Source: Triangularia verruculosa (taxonomy: Eukaryota > Ascomycota > Sordariomycetes > Sordariales > Podosporaceae). Taken from it: a stretch of 64,000 nucleotides of DNA. Within the stretch, counting starts at the first letter, position 1. Every line of letters starts with the position of its first letter. Shown piece by piece: positions 53,985-63,946 of the stretch. The stretch lies in assembly GCA_033296885.1 (NCBI GenBank), contig MU863903.1, positions 1 to 64,000 of the forward strand, written 5' to 3'. The position numbers and the translations under genes were made by a program. The notes under the pieces were generated by a model. That model ran no database searches. It saw only the letters and a program-made list of their open reading frames with translations, and was not told the origin of the DNA.

Positions 53985-53991
53985 ATTATAT

Positions 53992-54833
53992 ATGCATCAT
54001 CAGTTTTATGGGTTTAACGAGAAGGGGACAATCCGAATGGGCAGCTCCACGCAACGCCGCCGCTGAGCACTGGACGTGCTTCCCGCACAAGACTTCTTTC
54101 TGTCTCGGAAGATGTTCCTTCCTTCTGAGCATGGCTTGTTACTCCGTCGACAGGTCAGGCTCCACTCAGAAGACACTCCCGTCTGTTTCTTTCCTTCGGA
54201 GGTGGAATGGCATGTCGGGACCGGGTGTGTGTCTTTTATATTCGGAAAGTGGTCTTTGGCTTTCGGACAGACGTCTCCGATCGAAAGTGCGGGAAGGTGC
54301 CCTCTCACTTGAGGGAAGGGTGCTTGACATGCTTGGGAGGGCCCGGCTCCATCTGCGGACGGGCACTTTGGGAAGGTATGCTTGTGCACTGGCGGTGGAC
54401 GCCTGGAATCGGGAGAGGTCGGGATATGGTTCTGGGAAGGAATTGGTATCTCGTGATGAACGGGCGGTTGGAAAGAGGGAAGAAGTCTTCAACGTTGTTT
54501 CCGGAGCCTGACGACTATCTATCCAATGCCGGGTTTTGGTCTTCTTGAGGCGGGATGGCTGAGGCATGTGGGAAGGGCAGATCAAGAGTTGGACATGCTT
54601 CCTGACATTTTGGGAAGGTCTGGTCAGTCTCTGGAAGGCATGGGTGCTGTCGGAGGGGATGTTTTTGGTTTGGAAGGCACGGTTACTGCCTGGGAAGGGA
54701 CATGGTCACTTTGTGGGATCTGCTGCAATGTTTCCTCGCTGAGGTCCCGCTTTGATTCTCTTCCCAACACCGACAACATCCCAACAGCAACATCAACATC
54801 TTCATTCGTTTTTGGTCCACAACTACATACAAT
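53992..54833. other. Upstream region of the interrupted gene
   Basis: Contains loosely repeated TTTGGGAAGG/CTGGGAAGG phrases (54305-54700) but no supported gene. Frames of 78-167 aa on both strands lack domains. Confidence 0.4.
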
Positions 54834-55970
54834 ATGGCGCCTCCCACCATCAGAGACATGAGGTCGTATCTCAAATTCGATCACTACAAGATGTTGGCGG
54901 TGAACCTTGCCGAACGATTGGAAGAACGCGCGCTGCTCATGATGCCAACAAAGCAGAGATCTCTTCCTGACGCGAGAAAGAAAGCATACGATGACGCCAA
55001 TACCGAAGCTGCGGAGTATTACAGCAAGTATCTCCAACTCAATATGGATGTCAGTCATGTCACAGTCCATGAATTCCGCTATTTCAAGAGTCGGAAGGTA
55101 GACGAGCGCATCCTGTGGCCACCACAGGAAGCATTTTTAGTGTCCTGGCTCCAACTGTACCACAAGATCATCAAGCCCGTGAAACTAAGCCGTACGGATA
55201 TATCCACCGCAATCCGGAGTATCTCTCAGAGTCAAGGGAAATCCAAAACTGTCCCATTGGGCTACCCAGGATACGTCGTTGTCAACAACCCCGCGCTACA
55301 TGACATTTTGCTAGATTGGGGGGGAAAACAGAACAGAGAACCAGAGGAGACAAAAGAGAGGCTCCGGAAGCGAAGGACTGAGTAGCAGCATCTGCTTTTG
55401 CACGCAGCAACTCTGAATTTTTGGGATAAAGCACAGGCAAAGTGGGACGCCGAGGACACGTTGGACGTGGATGAGATCCCTCAAGACGAGGAAACAGCAT
55501 TCGAGCTCATCGACGACACGATTACAAGTATTGAGGAATTAAATTTCACATTCTCTAATGAAGACAGGCAAATTATCAAAGACATGAAACAGGCTGCTCG
55601 CGGAGTTTTCAACATGAAGTGTGAGTGGGCACAGAATCATTTATTCAACAGAACCGAGAAAGCTTCGCAAGTCCTGGGGCAGTGGAAGAAGCCGGAGGAT
55701 GGCTCAGAAGATCCAACGTTCCGACTGTTCTACGACAAGATTGAGAAAGAGTCGCCGGACGAAGATGGTCCCGCCACCAATGAAGGCCAGGCTTCCACGG
55801 GTTCAGACAAGAGGAATCTCCCCGGGGAGTCGGAGTCTGACACGGAGCAGGAACCTGCGAAGAAGTTGAAGGCTACGGGAAAAGAGCCCGAATCTTCTGA
55901 GGTGTCGGTGGAAGAGCCCGCATGGTACACATTTTCTGAGGGGACGGATGATGAGTCGGAGGAAGAGTAG
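54834..55970 (+). pseudogene. Unknown protein gene interrupted by one in-frame TAG
   Basis: Codons run in one frame from ATG 54834 to TAG 55968-55970, broken only by a TAG at 55383-55385. The first part is 183 aa, the second about 194 codons; joined they would be close to 378 residues. I do not recognise the family. The first part is mixed alpha-helical (DMRSYLKFDHYKMLAVNLAE, FLVSWLQLYHKIIKPVK); the second has helices then an acidic, Ser/Glu-rich tail. No intron of plausible length removes the TAG: a GTAG...GCAG pair around it would be 26 nt and shift the frame. The TAG is followed by CAG, so one C-to-T change at a CpA would explain it. It may be a recent pseudogene, a readthrough gene or a shorter real gene. 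Confidence 0.55.
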
Positions 55971-58591
55971 ATTATGGCGCTTTCAGACGGGCACTGAGGT
56001 TGATGGGGTGTTTGATGGGCCACGTGTGGGAAGCAGGAGGTTTTGCACTGGAAAGCGTGAAAGGGGGCATGGATAGACTTTATTTCTTCATTTTGTAGAG
56101 AAGAAACAGCGATCGAATGATATGGTTTTTTGTTTTTTTTTGTGTTGGTATTTGTGTTTATTACTAGTGTTTTGCATGCTAGCTGTGTTGATGTGCTTAC
56201 TGATGGTGATAGTGGGAGTGCGGCGCCTATTTCTATTTAGGGGGCACGTCCTAGATAAAAAAAACTGGCATTGCAAAGGGGGAATATAGTATTAAAAGAT
56301 AATTAATAGGCTTTAAAAGATAGTTAATAGGCTTTAAAGGATAGTTAGTAAGCCTTAAAAGATAGTTAGTAGACTTTAAAATATAGTTAATAAACTTTAG
56401 AAGATATTAAAAATACTTTAAAAGATACTTTTACCGTATTAAAAGATAATAATAAGCCTTAAGAAAATAATTAATAAGCCTTTTCTACTATTCTTAAAGT
56501 GTAATCTTAGTTTTTATAGGGAAGGGGGATGGAGGGAGGGATAAGGTGAAAATAGAACGAGTTTCGAATTTAGGTTAGGACCCGGTGGTTTAGTTTTGGA
56601 GAGATGGAGGTACTAGCAGTTAACTATGTATGTACATTGACTGACGCGCCCTACTACCTAGCCATGAAGTGCGTGATGAGATATTTTTGGGTGGTCTAGT
56701 GTAGGTACTGATTCTAGCCTGCAAGCATCTATCACAATGTGAACGGGCGTGGTTTGGGCTTGGGGTGTGTGTGTGCTTCTTTTGAGATGTCACGATCTCT
56801 GACAAATGTTTATTGGGCGGATGAGCTAGGGGAGGAATTCCGTGTACCTTTTTGTTGTTGTTGGATATATGTTGGACACTAAGGTAGCCCAACTGTCAGT
56901 TCTACGGTCTCGAATCGGATTCAAGAATTCAGATTTTGGTTTATGTTGATTCCATTCATAGCCATTTTTCTTTGTCGCTTTCCATGTCCAGGTTTAGATC
57001 CGTCCCGTCCTTGTTGCTTTCCCATGTCCAGGTTTAGATCCAAGCTGGCTTGGTTATCCCGTCTCTGCCGTCTCATACAGACATTTCAAGGCTGGTGATG
57101 CAAGTTTGACATGTGCATGTTTGTGGTATACCCAGAGTCACGGCATGAAGCATGAGGTCGGTGGTAATGTGTGGTTGGGTCATTGATATAAAAGCCGCCT
57201 TGTCGTTCCCGTGGTATTATAGGACAGAGTGGTATAGCGTGGTACTGCATGCGGTGTGTGTATGCACTCCGGATTTTTGAGAGCGGGAGCTATTCTTATT
57301 GAGAATGGAAGGGTATATAAGAACAGCCGGACGGGTTGTTTGGGTTCCGATGCAGGGTAGAGGCAACAGTTGAGGTTTAGATTGTAGGTGGGAATGAGAG
57401 GCGTAGATGGGGACGGGCCGGAGGGTTAGTGTAACTTCTGATATGCATTCTTGATATTGATAATTGTTGGAAAGGCAACATCCACATCACCACCGAACCT
57501 TGAAATGGAAATTGAGATGCACACGCACACGGCAGGAAACTAGGAGACTGACTGGACAAGGCAGACTTCTGAAACGTAGCCTTCGTCCCGCGTTATCTTT
57601 GACGAACCCATCAGCAGGGTCATCCACGGTCCGTAGGCGCCTCTTTTACCGCCATGCTGGTTCATGACGAGATATCAGCAAGCGGGAGGAACCGCGGTCT
57701 CGGTCTCGGGAGCGTGATGGCGGTAAAGCTGCGAGTTCGTCACTTTTGAAGGAAGAAGCGAAAGAATTCTTTGGGACGGAATAAATGGGGGGCTGGCACA
57801 TGTAGATGTTTTGACCACCTGGTGAAGATTCTCGGTACGGAAGCCACTCAAGAAGAAGCAGTGATTGATCGCCTCACTGGAAACCACCAGCGAATAACAC
57901 ACAGTTCCGCACCCTCTTCGAAGAGCGAGAGAGAAAGTTGAGCGCGCGGTGTGAGAAGCAGAGTTGCAAGTGAAGGGCGTCTAACTGCAGAGTGATTTCC
58001 CCTCTGATTGGTCGGGGATTTCCAGGGGTGTCACCAAAGGAATCTATTTCGAGCGGCTATTTCTCCCCCTCTTTTGACCCCCGTCCACTCACAAGGCCGC
58101 AACCAAGTCGCCCCCGGCGCTTAAAAAAATACCTACAGCATCTCACTTGCATGCGGAAACAAAGAGCTTCCATAGCGCAACTGCATGATCAGTGAGTTGC
58201 CGCGATGGAGAGACAGGGGTCTTTTGCTGTCACAGCATATGCGGTAGAGTACCAAACTTGAGCTAACCTCCTGAATAAAACGATTTTGGTCCCTCGCTCT
58301 CTTGTTCCATTTTGTGCACTGGTTGCTCTGCCTTTTTTGTGGGAGAATATACCGCCAATTGATTGTCGGTGTTGTCGTCGACAAGTTATTGATCGAGTTG
58401 TTCCAAGTTTCGTCGGTCCATAATGTCTCGATAGTAGGTCTACTTCTGGGATCTGTTGTGCGATTTGCTTTCTTCTGGCTCGCGACACAGGACGAGAAAG
58501 TGTAGGATATTTGAGAGAGAAGGAAAAAAGAAGGTCGAGAGAAGGCTAGGAGACACAGCATAGCCACGACACCGCATATCAGCTACACACC
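55971..58591. other. Long intergenic, repeat-bearing
   Basis: Holds the repeat element at 56245-56520 and a direct duplication of GCTTTCCATGTCCAGGTTTA (at 56977 and, with one extra C, 57016). 57.2-58.6 kb is the probable long promoter of the Pro/Ser-rich gene. No coding sequence supported. Confidence 0.5.
56245..56520 (+). repeat. ACTGGTACTGCAA-family element with 21-bp array, AT-rich
   Basis: The left end at 56245-56278 (CACGTCCTAGATAAAAAAAA, then CTGGCATTGCAAAG) matches the family ends at 6601-6636 (inverted) and 53676-53707. It is followed by a strongly AT-rich array of TTTAAAAGATAGTTAATAGG-type units to about 56440. A right end is only weakly visible near 56498-56520. Many TpA dinucleotides are consistent with RIP-type mutation. 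Confidence 0.55.
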
Positions 58592-60697
58592 ATGTCGGCA
58601 CCACCACCTTCCGGGCCAGGAGGCTTCTCCCTCTTCCCAAATACTGCCACCAGACCGCCGTCGAGGAGTCAGAACCAGCAGAGACCACCAACCAGGTCAG
58701 GAACGCCGCAAGAGAGTCGGCCATCTATTTCAGCAGAGCCATCACCGCCTCGTGCTCCGAGGATACGAAGGGACTCTTCAGTCAGGGAAGGGAAGCAAAG
58801 AGTTGTATCAACCAATCCATGGCAACATGCCCTCGATGCTCGAGAATCTCAGCGACGGCAATACCCTCAAGAGGCCGAGGCTGGGCCTTCCAATGCCGCC
58901 ATCCCAGTCCCAGATCCAGTGGTCGAGACGGCATATGCTCAACCGGTAAACGATCCCCCACAGCGTTGCGAGACAGCCTTCTCCGAAGCGCAAACCCTCG
59001 TGAGAAGTAACAGCGCCCGATCCCGAAGCTCCATCGCAAAACCACCGCTAGCCTACACCCCGGCCGGTCAATCCTCCTCCTCAGGGGAGCCATCCTCCTC
59101 CTCCAACCCCCCACAACTCCGATCAATCTTCCCAACCTACAACCCCGAACTCCCCCTCGACAGGCAGGAATACTACCCCAAAGAAGCCTCTCCAACCCAC
59201 ATCCCCCAAGCAGCCATCTCCCGGCCCCTCTACTCCCCCCGCCGAGAACGCGCCCCAACCGTCACCAGCAACCACAACCCCACCCAATCCCCCCCTCAAG
59301 GCCCCCTCCAAAGCCCAGCACCCACCGCCGCCTCAGCCCAAACCCGCTGGCCAAACCCCAGCGGCACCCGCCACCACGAACCAGCCGTCATCCCCCCCGT
59401 CTCTTCCACCGAAGAACTTCGCGCCTTATGGAAAGTAACCAACGGATGGAAAGCCTCCTCCCTCGAAGGCCGCCCCTTTTGTCTCAAACTCACCGCCTGC
59501 CCCGACGCACCAGTCTACACCCTTTCCTCCTCATCCAACCAACCCTTCTATTGTTTAAGGGTAGACCCAACATCCGCCTCCGCTCTCGTCTCACTGAGTC
59601 GATACGACCCAAACAAACCCTTCAAACAATCCCCCCCAAGCCCAAATGGCTCCCCTTCCAGCTCCCCAACCCCGGGGGGAGTTTCCCAATCACCCAACAT
59701 CATCAACTCCCCCCCTCCCACCATCCCCCCAAGCACCAGCAGCAGCAGCACCCTCCGAACAAGCATATCCCTCCGCACATCAAAAACCACCCGAACCCTC
59801 CAGCATAACGCAAAAAACTGGCTAGAAGTCCTCACCACCTCGCTCACCCCCCCCAGTGCCCGCAACGAAAACAACGGCGGCTTGGTAGCCCACCTCTGGC
59901 CCTCCGCCGCCGCACGTCTAGTAGCAGATCGCTCCAACGACGCGACCACCGTCGCCCTCGCACAGCAGGAATCAGCCCGTCTAGTCTACGACCCCGACTC
60001 CGGCAACCACTTCCTCGTCCACCCTGCCCTGGCCATGCCATTCTGCGTCACCATCGAACGAAACCCGGTTTTCTCGCGAACAGAGTACACCCTCGAGCAC
60101 CTCGAATCACCTTTTCATCTTGCCAAGCTAACGCGAGATGGTACCGGGCAGGGGTGGTTTGAAGTCGACACCTCGATAGCGGCCAAAATCGAAGCAGTCT
60201 ACCTGGTAGACGTTGTCGTTGCGGCGCTGGTGCTGGTGGCGCATGGGGATGAGGGGTATACAAGCGGGAGGATTGAAGTGTTTGAGCCGCCTCCGGTTGT
60301 GTTTGGGAGTGGTGGTGGGGGGAACAACGGGAGTGTGATTTCTGGTGGTGGTGATCGCCGGTCGAGTAAGTCATCACGACGGGGTGGGGATAATAGTAGG
60401 GCGAGTATAAGGAGGGAGGAGAAGCAAAGAAAAAAAGAACTAAAGAAACAGAGAGGGAAAAGAGACAAAAAGAAAAGGATGGAGCAGTTTGAGATTGATC
60501 TTGAATCGCAGGATAGTGGTGAGTTTTCCAATAAGAGGGAAACAAAGGAAGAAAAACTGCCGGCGGTGCTGAGGGCGTTGGTTTGGTTGATCAAGATCTT
60601 TTTCAAGTGCTTGATTGGGAGTTTGACGCTTGTGTTCAAGTGTTTGGGGGGGATTATCAATGGGTTGGCGAGGTGTTGTGGGTTGGGGAAGCTTTAG
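58592..60697 (+). CDS. Large Pro/Ser-rich fungal protein with hydrophobic C-terminus
   Basis: Single exon, 701 aa. Residues 1-270 are Pro/Ser/Arg-rich and disordered (including STNPWQHALDARE and PTYNPELPLDRQEYYP). A folded part follows, about 275-345 and 405-570 (LWKVTNGWKASSLEGRPFCL, LVYDPDSGNHFLVHPALAMP, YTLEHLESPFHLAKLTRDG, VYLVDVVVAALVLVAHGDE), with a low-complexity insert at 345-400. A Lys/Arg-rich stretch (KQRKKELKKQRGKRDKKKRM) precedes a hydrophobic Cys-containing end (WLIKIFFKCLIGSLTLVFKC) that may anchor to membrane. Similar fungal proteins often carry the annotation acetylserotonin methyltransferase-like, but I see no SAM-binding motif and do not accept that function. Function unknown. 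Confidence 0.75.
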   Translation: MSAPPPSGPGGFSLFPNTATRPPSRSQNQQRPPTRSGTPQESRPSISAEPSPPRAPRIRRDSSVREGKQRVVSTNPWQHALDARESQRRQYPQEAEAGPSNAAIPVPDPVVETAYAQPVNDPPQRCETAFSEAQTLVRSNSARSRSSIAKPPLAYTPAGQSSSSGEPSSSSNPPQLRSIFPTYNPELPLDRQEYYPKEASPTHIPQAAISRPLYSPRRERAPTVTSNHNPTQSPPQGPLQSPAPTAASAQTRWPNPSGTRHHEPAVIPPVSSTEELRALWKVTNGWKASSLEGRPFCLKLTACPDAPVYTLSSSSNQPFYCLRVDPTSASALVSLSRYDPNKPFKQSPPSPNGSPSSSPTPGGVSQSPNIINSPPPTIPPSTSSSSTLRTSISLRTSKTTRTLQHNAKNWLEVLTTSLTPPSARNENNGGLVAHLWPSAAARLVADRSNDATTVALAQQESARLVYDPDSGNHFLVHPALAMPFCVTIERNPVFSRTEYTLEHLESPFHLAKLTRDGTGQGWFEVDTSIAAKIEAVYLVDVVVAALVLVAHGDEGYTSGRIEVFEPPPVVFGSGGGGNNGSVISGGGDRRSSKSSRRGGDNSRASIRREEKQRKKELKKQRGKRDKKKRMEQFEIDLESQDSGEFSNKRETKEEKLPAVLRALVWLIKIFFKCLIGSLTLVFKCLGGIINGLARCCGLGKL

Positions 60698-60972
60698 TTT
60701 TTATTTTCTCCTTCGTGTCGATATTTGATTCCACGGGTTGGTTTTTTATGGTCCCCGAGGTCGGATGTATGAATTGATGAATTCTGGCGTCGGGTATAAA
60801 TTTTCAGTGTCTAATGTCAATATTCTCCTTGCCCTTCCTCAAAGTGAAGCCAGAGTGTAACTCTCGAAAGGAAAAAAAAAAAAACCAAACAATGGGTGGG
60901 TACTAGTAGCAGACGTACATATAAAAACAATCAAAGAAAAAAAATGCCCTCCTGGATAACCCATCCGGAGGG

Positions 60973-61835
60973 TTACCTCTTCCTCTCCCTAACCTTCATC
61001 CTCTTCCCACTCTTCGTCACCCCACCACTCGTCGCCGTCTTGGCCATCTTCGCCTGCGTCACCTCCAACTCCAACTCCGCATCCGCCAGCGCCTTTAACT
61101 TCTTCCTCGCCTCCCTCAGCTTCTTCGCCAGCTTCTCCAAATTCAATTCCTTCCTCCTCCTCTCCTCATCATCCCCCTCCTCCTCACTATCCCCTTTCTC
61201 CTCTTCCCTCTTCCTCTCCATCACATCCCTCCTCTCCCCCTCCCCATCAAAAAAAACAATCTTTTTCGTTTTCCTCCCCAACCCCTCATCATCCTCACTC
61301 CCCTCCTCCAATAAATCCATCTCCTGCCCCCCAGCCAGTATCCACCTCTCCTCCAACTGCCTCACCTCCTTCCGCGCAATATTCCTCACAGTCCTGACAT
61401 ACCCCAGATCCTGCGTCTTGAGCAGTCGTACTAGATCAACATCCATCGCTTTATTCCCCCGGTTTCCTTGGACTGTACCATCGAACCCTTTCCCGGCAGT
61501 AAGGGTCGACGCGCCGGCGCCGGCGCGGGACATCATGCCAAAGTAGAACTCATCTTCGTTTTTCTCTGCGGCTTTTTCGCGGAGGGATTTGAGGACTGTT
61601 TGTTTCTTCTTGTAGTCTTTGGCGCGCTTTTGGTAGTCTTTTTTCTTTTCGAGGAGGCCGAGTTTGGTGCGCTCGAGGGGCTGGGCGCGTTCGCGGTGGG
61701 AGCGGCGTTGGACGCTGGGGGTTTACGGGTTAGATGAAGGTGGGTTGGGGAGGGGAGGGGATGGGAATGGGAGGGGAATGGGAGGGGAAGGGGGAGGGAG
61801 GGGGAGGGGACGAACCTGTTCCGTAGGGAGGACAT
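60973..61835 (-). CDS. UTP11: U3 snoRNA-associated protein Utp11
   Basis: Two exons, 61835-61816 and 61714-60973, join to 253 aa. The tiny first exon MSSLRN joins to [20 protein letters not shown], the invariant Utp11 start; [20 protein letters not shown] and [11 protein letters not shown] follow. The rest is basic, with an acidic [17 protein letters not shown] patch and a Lys/Arg C-terminus. Utp11 belongs to the SSU processome and is needed for early 18S rRNA processing in the nucleolus. The intron is unusual: the donor is GTTCGT rather than GTAAGT and the body is almost pure pyrimidine on the coding strand, but the CATCTAACCC branch and CCCAG acceptor are good and the phase fits. Confidence 0.9.
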
Positions 61836-62344
61836 GATGGCTGGGATTGGGGGGTTGTGACTCTGGGTGAAGAAGGGATTGATTTCTTTCTCTGGGACAC
61901 AGATTTTATGGGCTTGGGCTTGATAGTTGTCGTTTTCGGTGTCGTGGGTGTGGCTACCTATGGCTGGTAGGTTGGTGACAAGCGACGGTGGTGGTTGAGA
62001 AGTCGATTCGAGTGTTTGACTGGCAGAAGAGCAGCAAACAGCGGGCGGTCAAGATTTCTGGCGGGCGCTTCCTCGACCAGCGGCAGAACCAAAATTTGAG
62101 AGCTGCGAAGCTGCGATAAGATAAGGATTTTGGCAGTGAATTTTGGTGGAGCAGCTCCGGTTGACAACTCCACTGTGGGTCAAGGTCTAGACCGCCAAGA
62201 GGCTGTGATCCACATTGGCAGTGCACTTCCGACGTCATATTCAAGATCCAGATCTCAACTCGGAAAGTGGCTCCTATCAACAGCGAGTGTTTATTAGCGA
62301 TTGTGTCTCAAGTCCAATAAGTCTTGAATAGGTACGCAGTATAT
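61836..62344. other. Promoter of UTP11 / 3' flank of CorA-like gene
   Basis: No gene. Frames of 71-108 aa on the minus strand overlap and lack domains. Confidence 0.4.
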
Positions 62345-63946
62345 TCAACAGACATCCCCCTCCCCCCCTTCCTTCTTCCCCCTCTTGAACATCACAAACC
62401 TCCCGCCCCTGATAAAATTCCCCTCAAACAAAAAGTACGTCACAAACGCCAGCAAACTCACCGGCACCGCAACGGCCCAGTACATCCAAAACTTCTCCCC
62501 CCCCGGCGCGAACCAGTCCTCCATCCCAAACAAACCCGCCACAAAACCCAGCGGTATAAACACCAAGCCCACCAGCGTCAGCGCCTTGACGCTCAACGCC
62601 TCTTTTCTGCTCAGCACCTGCTGTGCCACCGCCTGTCGGTTCCCTGCCATCCCCGCCAGGCCGGTGATGCTTGAGCTGAGGATTTCCACCCTGCGCCGAA
62701 CGTCCTTGAGGGACATGTAAAGGAACTGAAAGTCACCCTTTGACGACTGGATCAAATCTCTGTTGGAGGTGTCTGGGGAGGAGAAGGGGATGCGGCATTG
62801 GATCATGATCGACTCGAGGTCGATGCAGTAGTAGGATAACCGACGTTCGTAGGATTGGACGTCCGACCACTGCTTCTCGACGGCGGTGGTGTTGAAGTAC
62901 TCTAGGTTCTCCTGCCGAGACATGGAGTGTTGGACATGAGAGATATACGTCTGCAGAAAACCGACATGTTGCCTATAGTGGCTAGCGACAATCTTTTGGG
63001 CGAGGGACAGCACCAAGTCGACACCGTTGCTGTCGAATAACTCGGAGTGGTGGTGGAGATAAAAGCAAAGATCATCCAACAGTGTCGTTCGAGGAGGGCC
63101 ACCGCACTGGAGCTTCATCTGCCGTTGATGCGGGATGAAGTCTGGATAGCCGCCCTGATGCAAGCGCGTGATGGGCGAGACGGGGATCGGTTTGAGGGGC
63201 CACTCATAAGAGGTCCCTACACATCGAAGCGGAGGGTCGGTGATGACGATGCAATCCCAACCTGTGCCGCCCTCTCGTGGACGTCGCCAGATGGAGCATT
63301 TCCTGTGAAGGCAGACGGAATCGGTGAACTTGCCGAGGATGCGGGTCGTGGTGACGGTTCGGCCGGTTTCTGCGCAAAAGACTCGGAAGTTGTTCTGCAG
63401 GTCGTTGGGGAGAGATAGGAGCTGGTAATATCTCATCGTGACATGCTCTTTCTGGACCGAGGGCAGTGAGATATTGTAGTAGGCATCGTTGGATTTGAAT
63501 GCTTCGGGGGCGTTGTCTCGTTCGTGGTCGACGAAGAAGGCGGGGTGGATGCCAAAGTGCTGGCCCAGTGTGCCGATATAGGCTGGGGCTTGGCCCTCCA
63601 TGATGATGATGCGGCGTCCATTTGGCCTCGAGGCGGGTGTTTCCTCGCTCAAGGAGAGCTTGAACTTTTCGGGATCGTTGTACTGGTGTGGTTTCTTGAC
63701 GAAGGGAAGACCCGAAGATTCGGACTCGAGGACGGCGATCCTAGTGTTGTTGAAGGGCCAGGGTATGTTCTTGAGTACGATTCTGGGGTCTCTCCTTCTT
63801 AACCTAGGTTCAGACGCGGCCAAGCTCTCAATGGTTCTTTGGTAATCGAGGTCATCGGAGAGCCAAGTGCTGCCTCCCTGGCTTCCTTGGCTAGCGAGAC
63901 TGTCCTGTCTGTACATGGGAGGTTTGGGGGTGTGGGGTGGGATCAT
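62345..63946 (-). CDS. CorA-like Mg2+ transporter-family membrane protein
   Basis: Single exon, 533 aa. A long cytosolic part (1-430) with helical stretches near its end (LSYYCIDLESIMIQC, MSLKDVRRRVEILSSSIT) leads to two C-terminal transmembrane helices, about 447-468 (VKALTLVGLVFIPLGFVAGL) and 482-503 (MYWAVAVPVSLLAFVTYFLF), the CorA topology. The loop after the first helix reads GLFGMED where canonical CorA channels have YGMN, so the selectivity motif is altered, as in many fungal CorA-like proteins. The tail is basic. It is likely a plasma or internal membrane protein; ion transport is inferred, not certain. The first Met is 55 bp from the window edge, so an upstream exon cannot be excluded. 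Confidence 0.75.
   Translation of the reverse strand: MIPPHTPKPPMYRQDSLASQGSQGGSTWLSDDLDYQRTIESLAASEPRLRRRDPRIVLKNIPWPFNNTRIAVLESESSGLPFVKKPHQYNDPEKFKLSLSEETPASRPNGRRIIIMEGQAPAYIGTLGQHFGIHPAFFVDHERDNAPEAFKSNDAYYNISLPSVQKEHVTMRYYQLLSLPNDLQNNFRVFCAETGRTVTTTRILGKFTDSVCLHRKCSIWRRPREGGTGWDCIVITDPPLRCVGTSYEWPLKPIPVSPITRLHQGGYPDFIPHQRQMKLQCGGPPRTTLLDDLCFYLHHHSELFDSNGVDLVLSLAQKIVASHYRQHVGFLQTYISHVQHSMSRQENLEYFNTTAVEKQWSDVQSYERRLSYYCIDLESIMIQCRIPFSSPDTSNRDLIQSSKGDFQFLYMSLKDVRRRVEILSSSITGLAGMAGNRQAVAQQVLSRKEALSVKALTLVGLVFIPLGFVAGLFGMEDWFAPGGEKFWMYWAVAVPVSLLAFVTYFLFEGNFIRGGRFVMFKRGKKEGGEGDVC

Noticed and set aside
55377..55412. Short intron removing the in-frame TAG
   Set aside because: The only GT...AG pair around the TAG gives 26 nt, below the size of any intron in this window, and it would break the frame.
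60896..61546. 216-aa plus-strand open frame rich in Ser/Phe
   Set aside because: Antisense of the Lys/Glu-rich UTP11 exon, which produces Ser/Phe/Leu runs.
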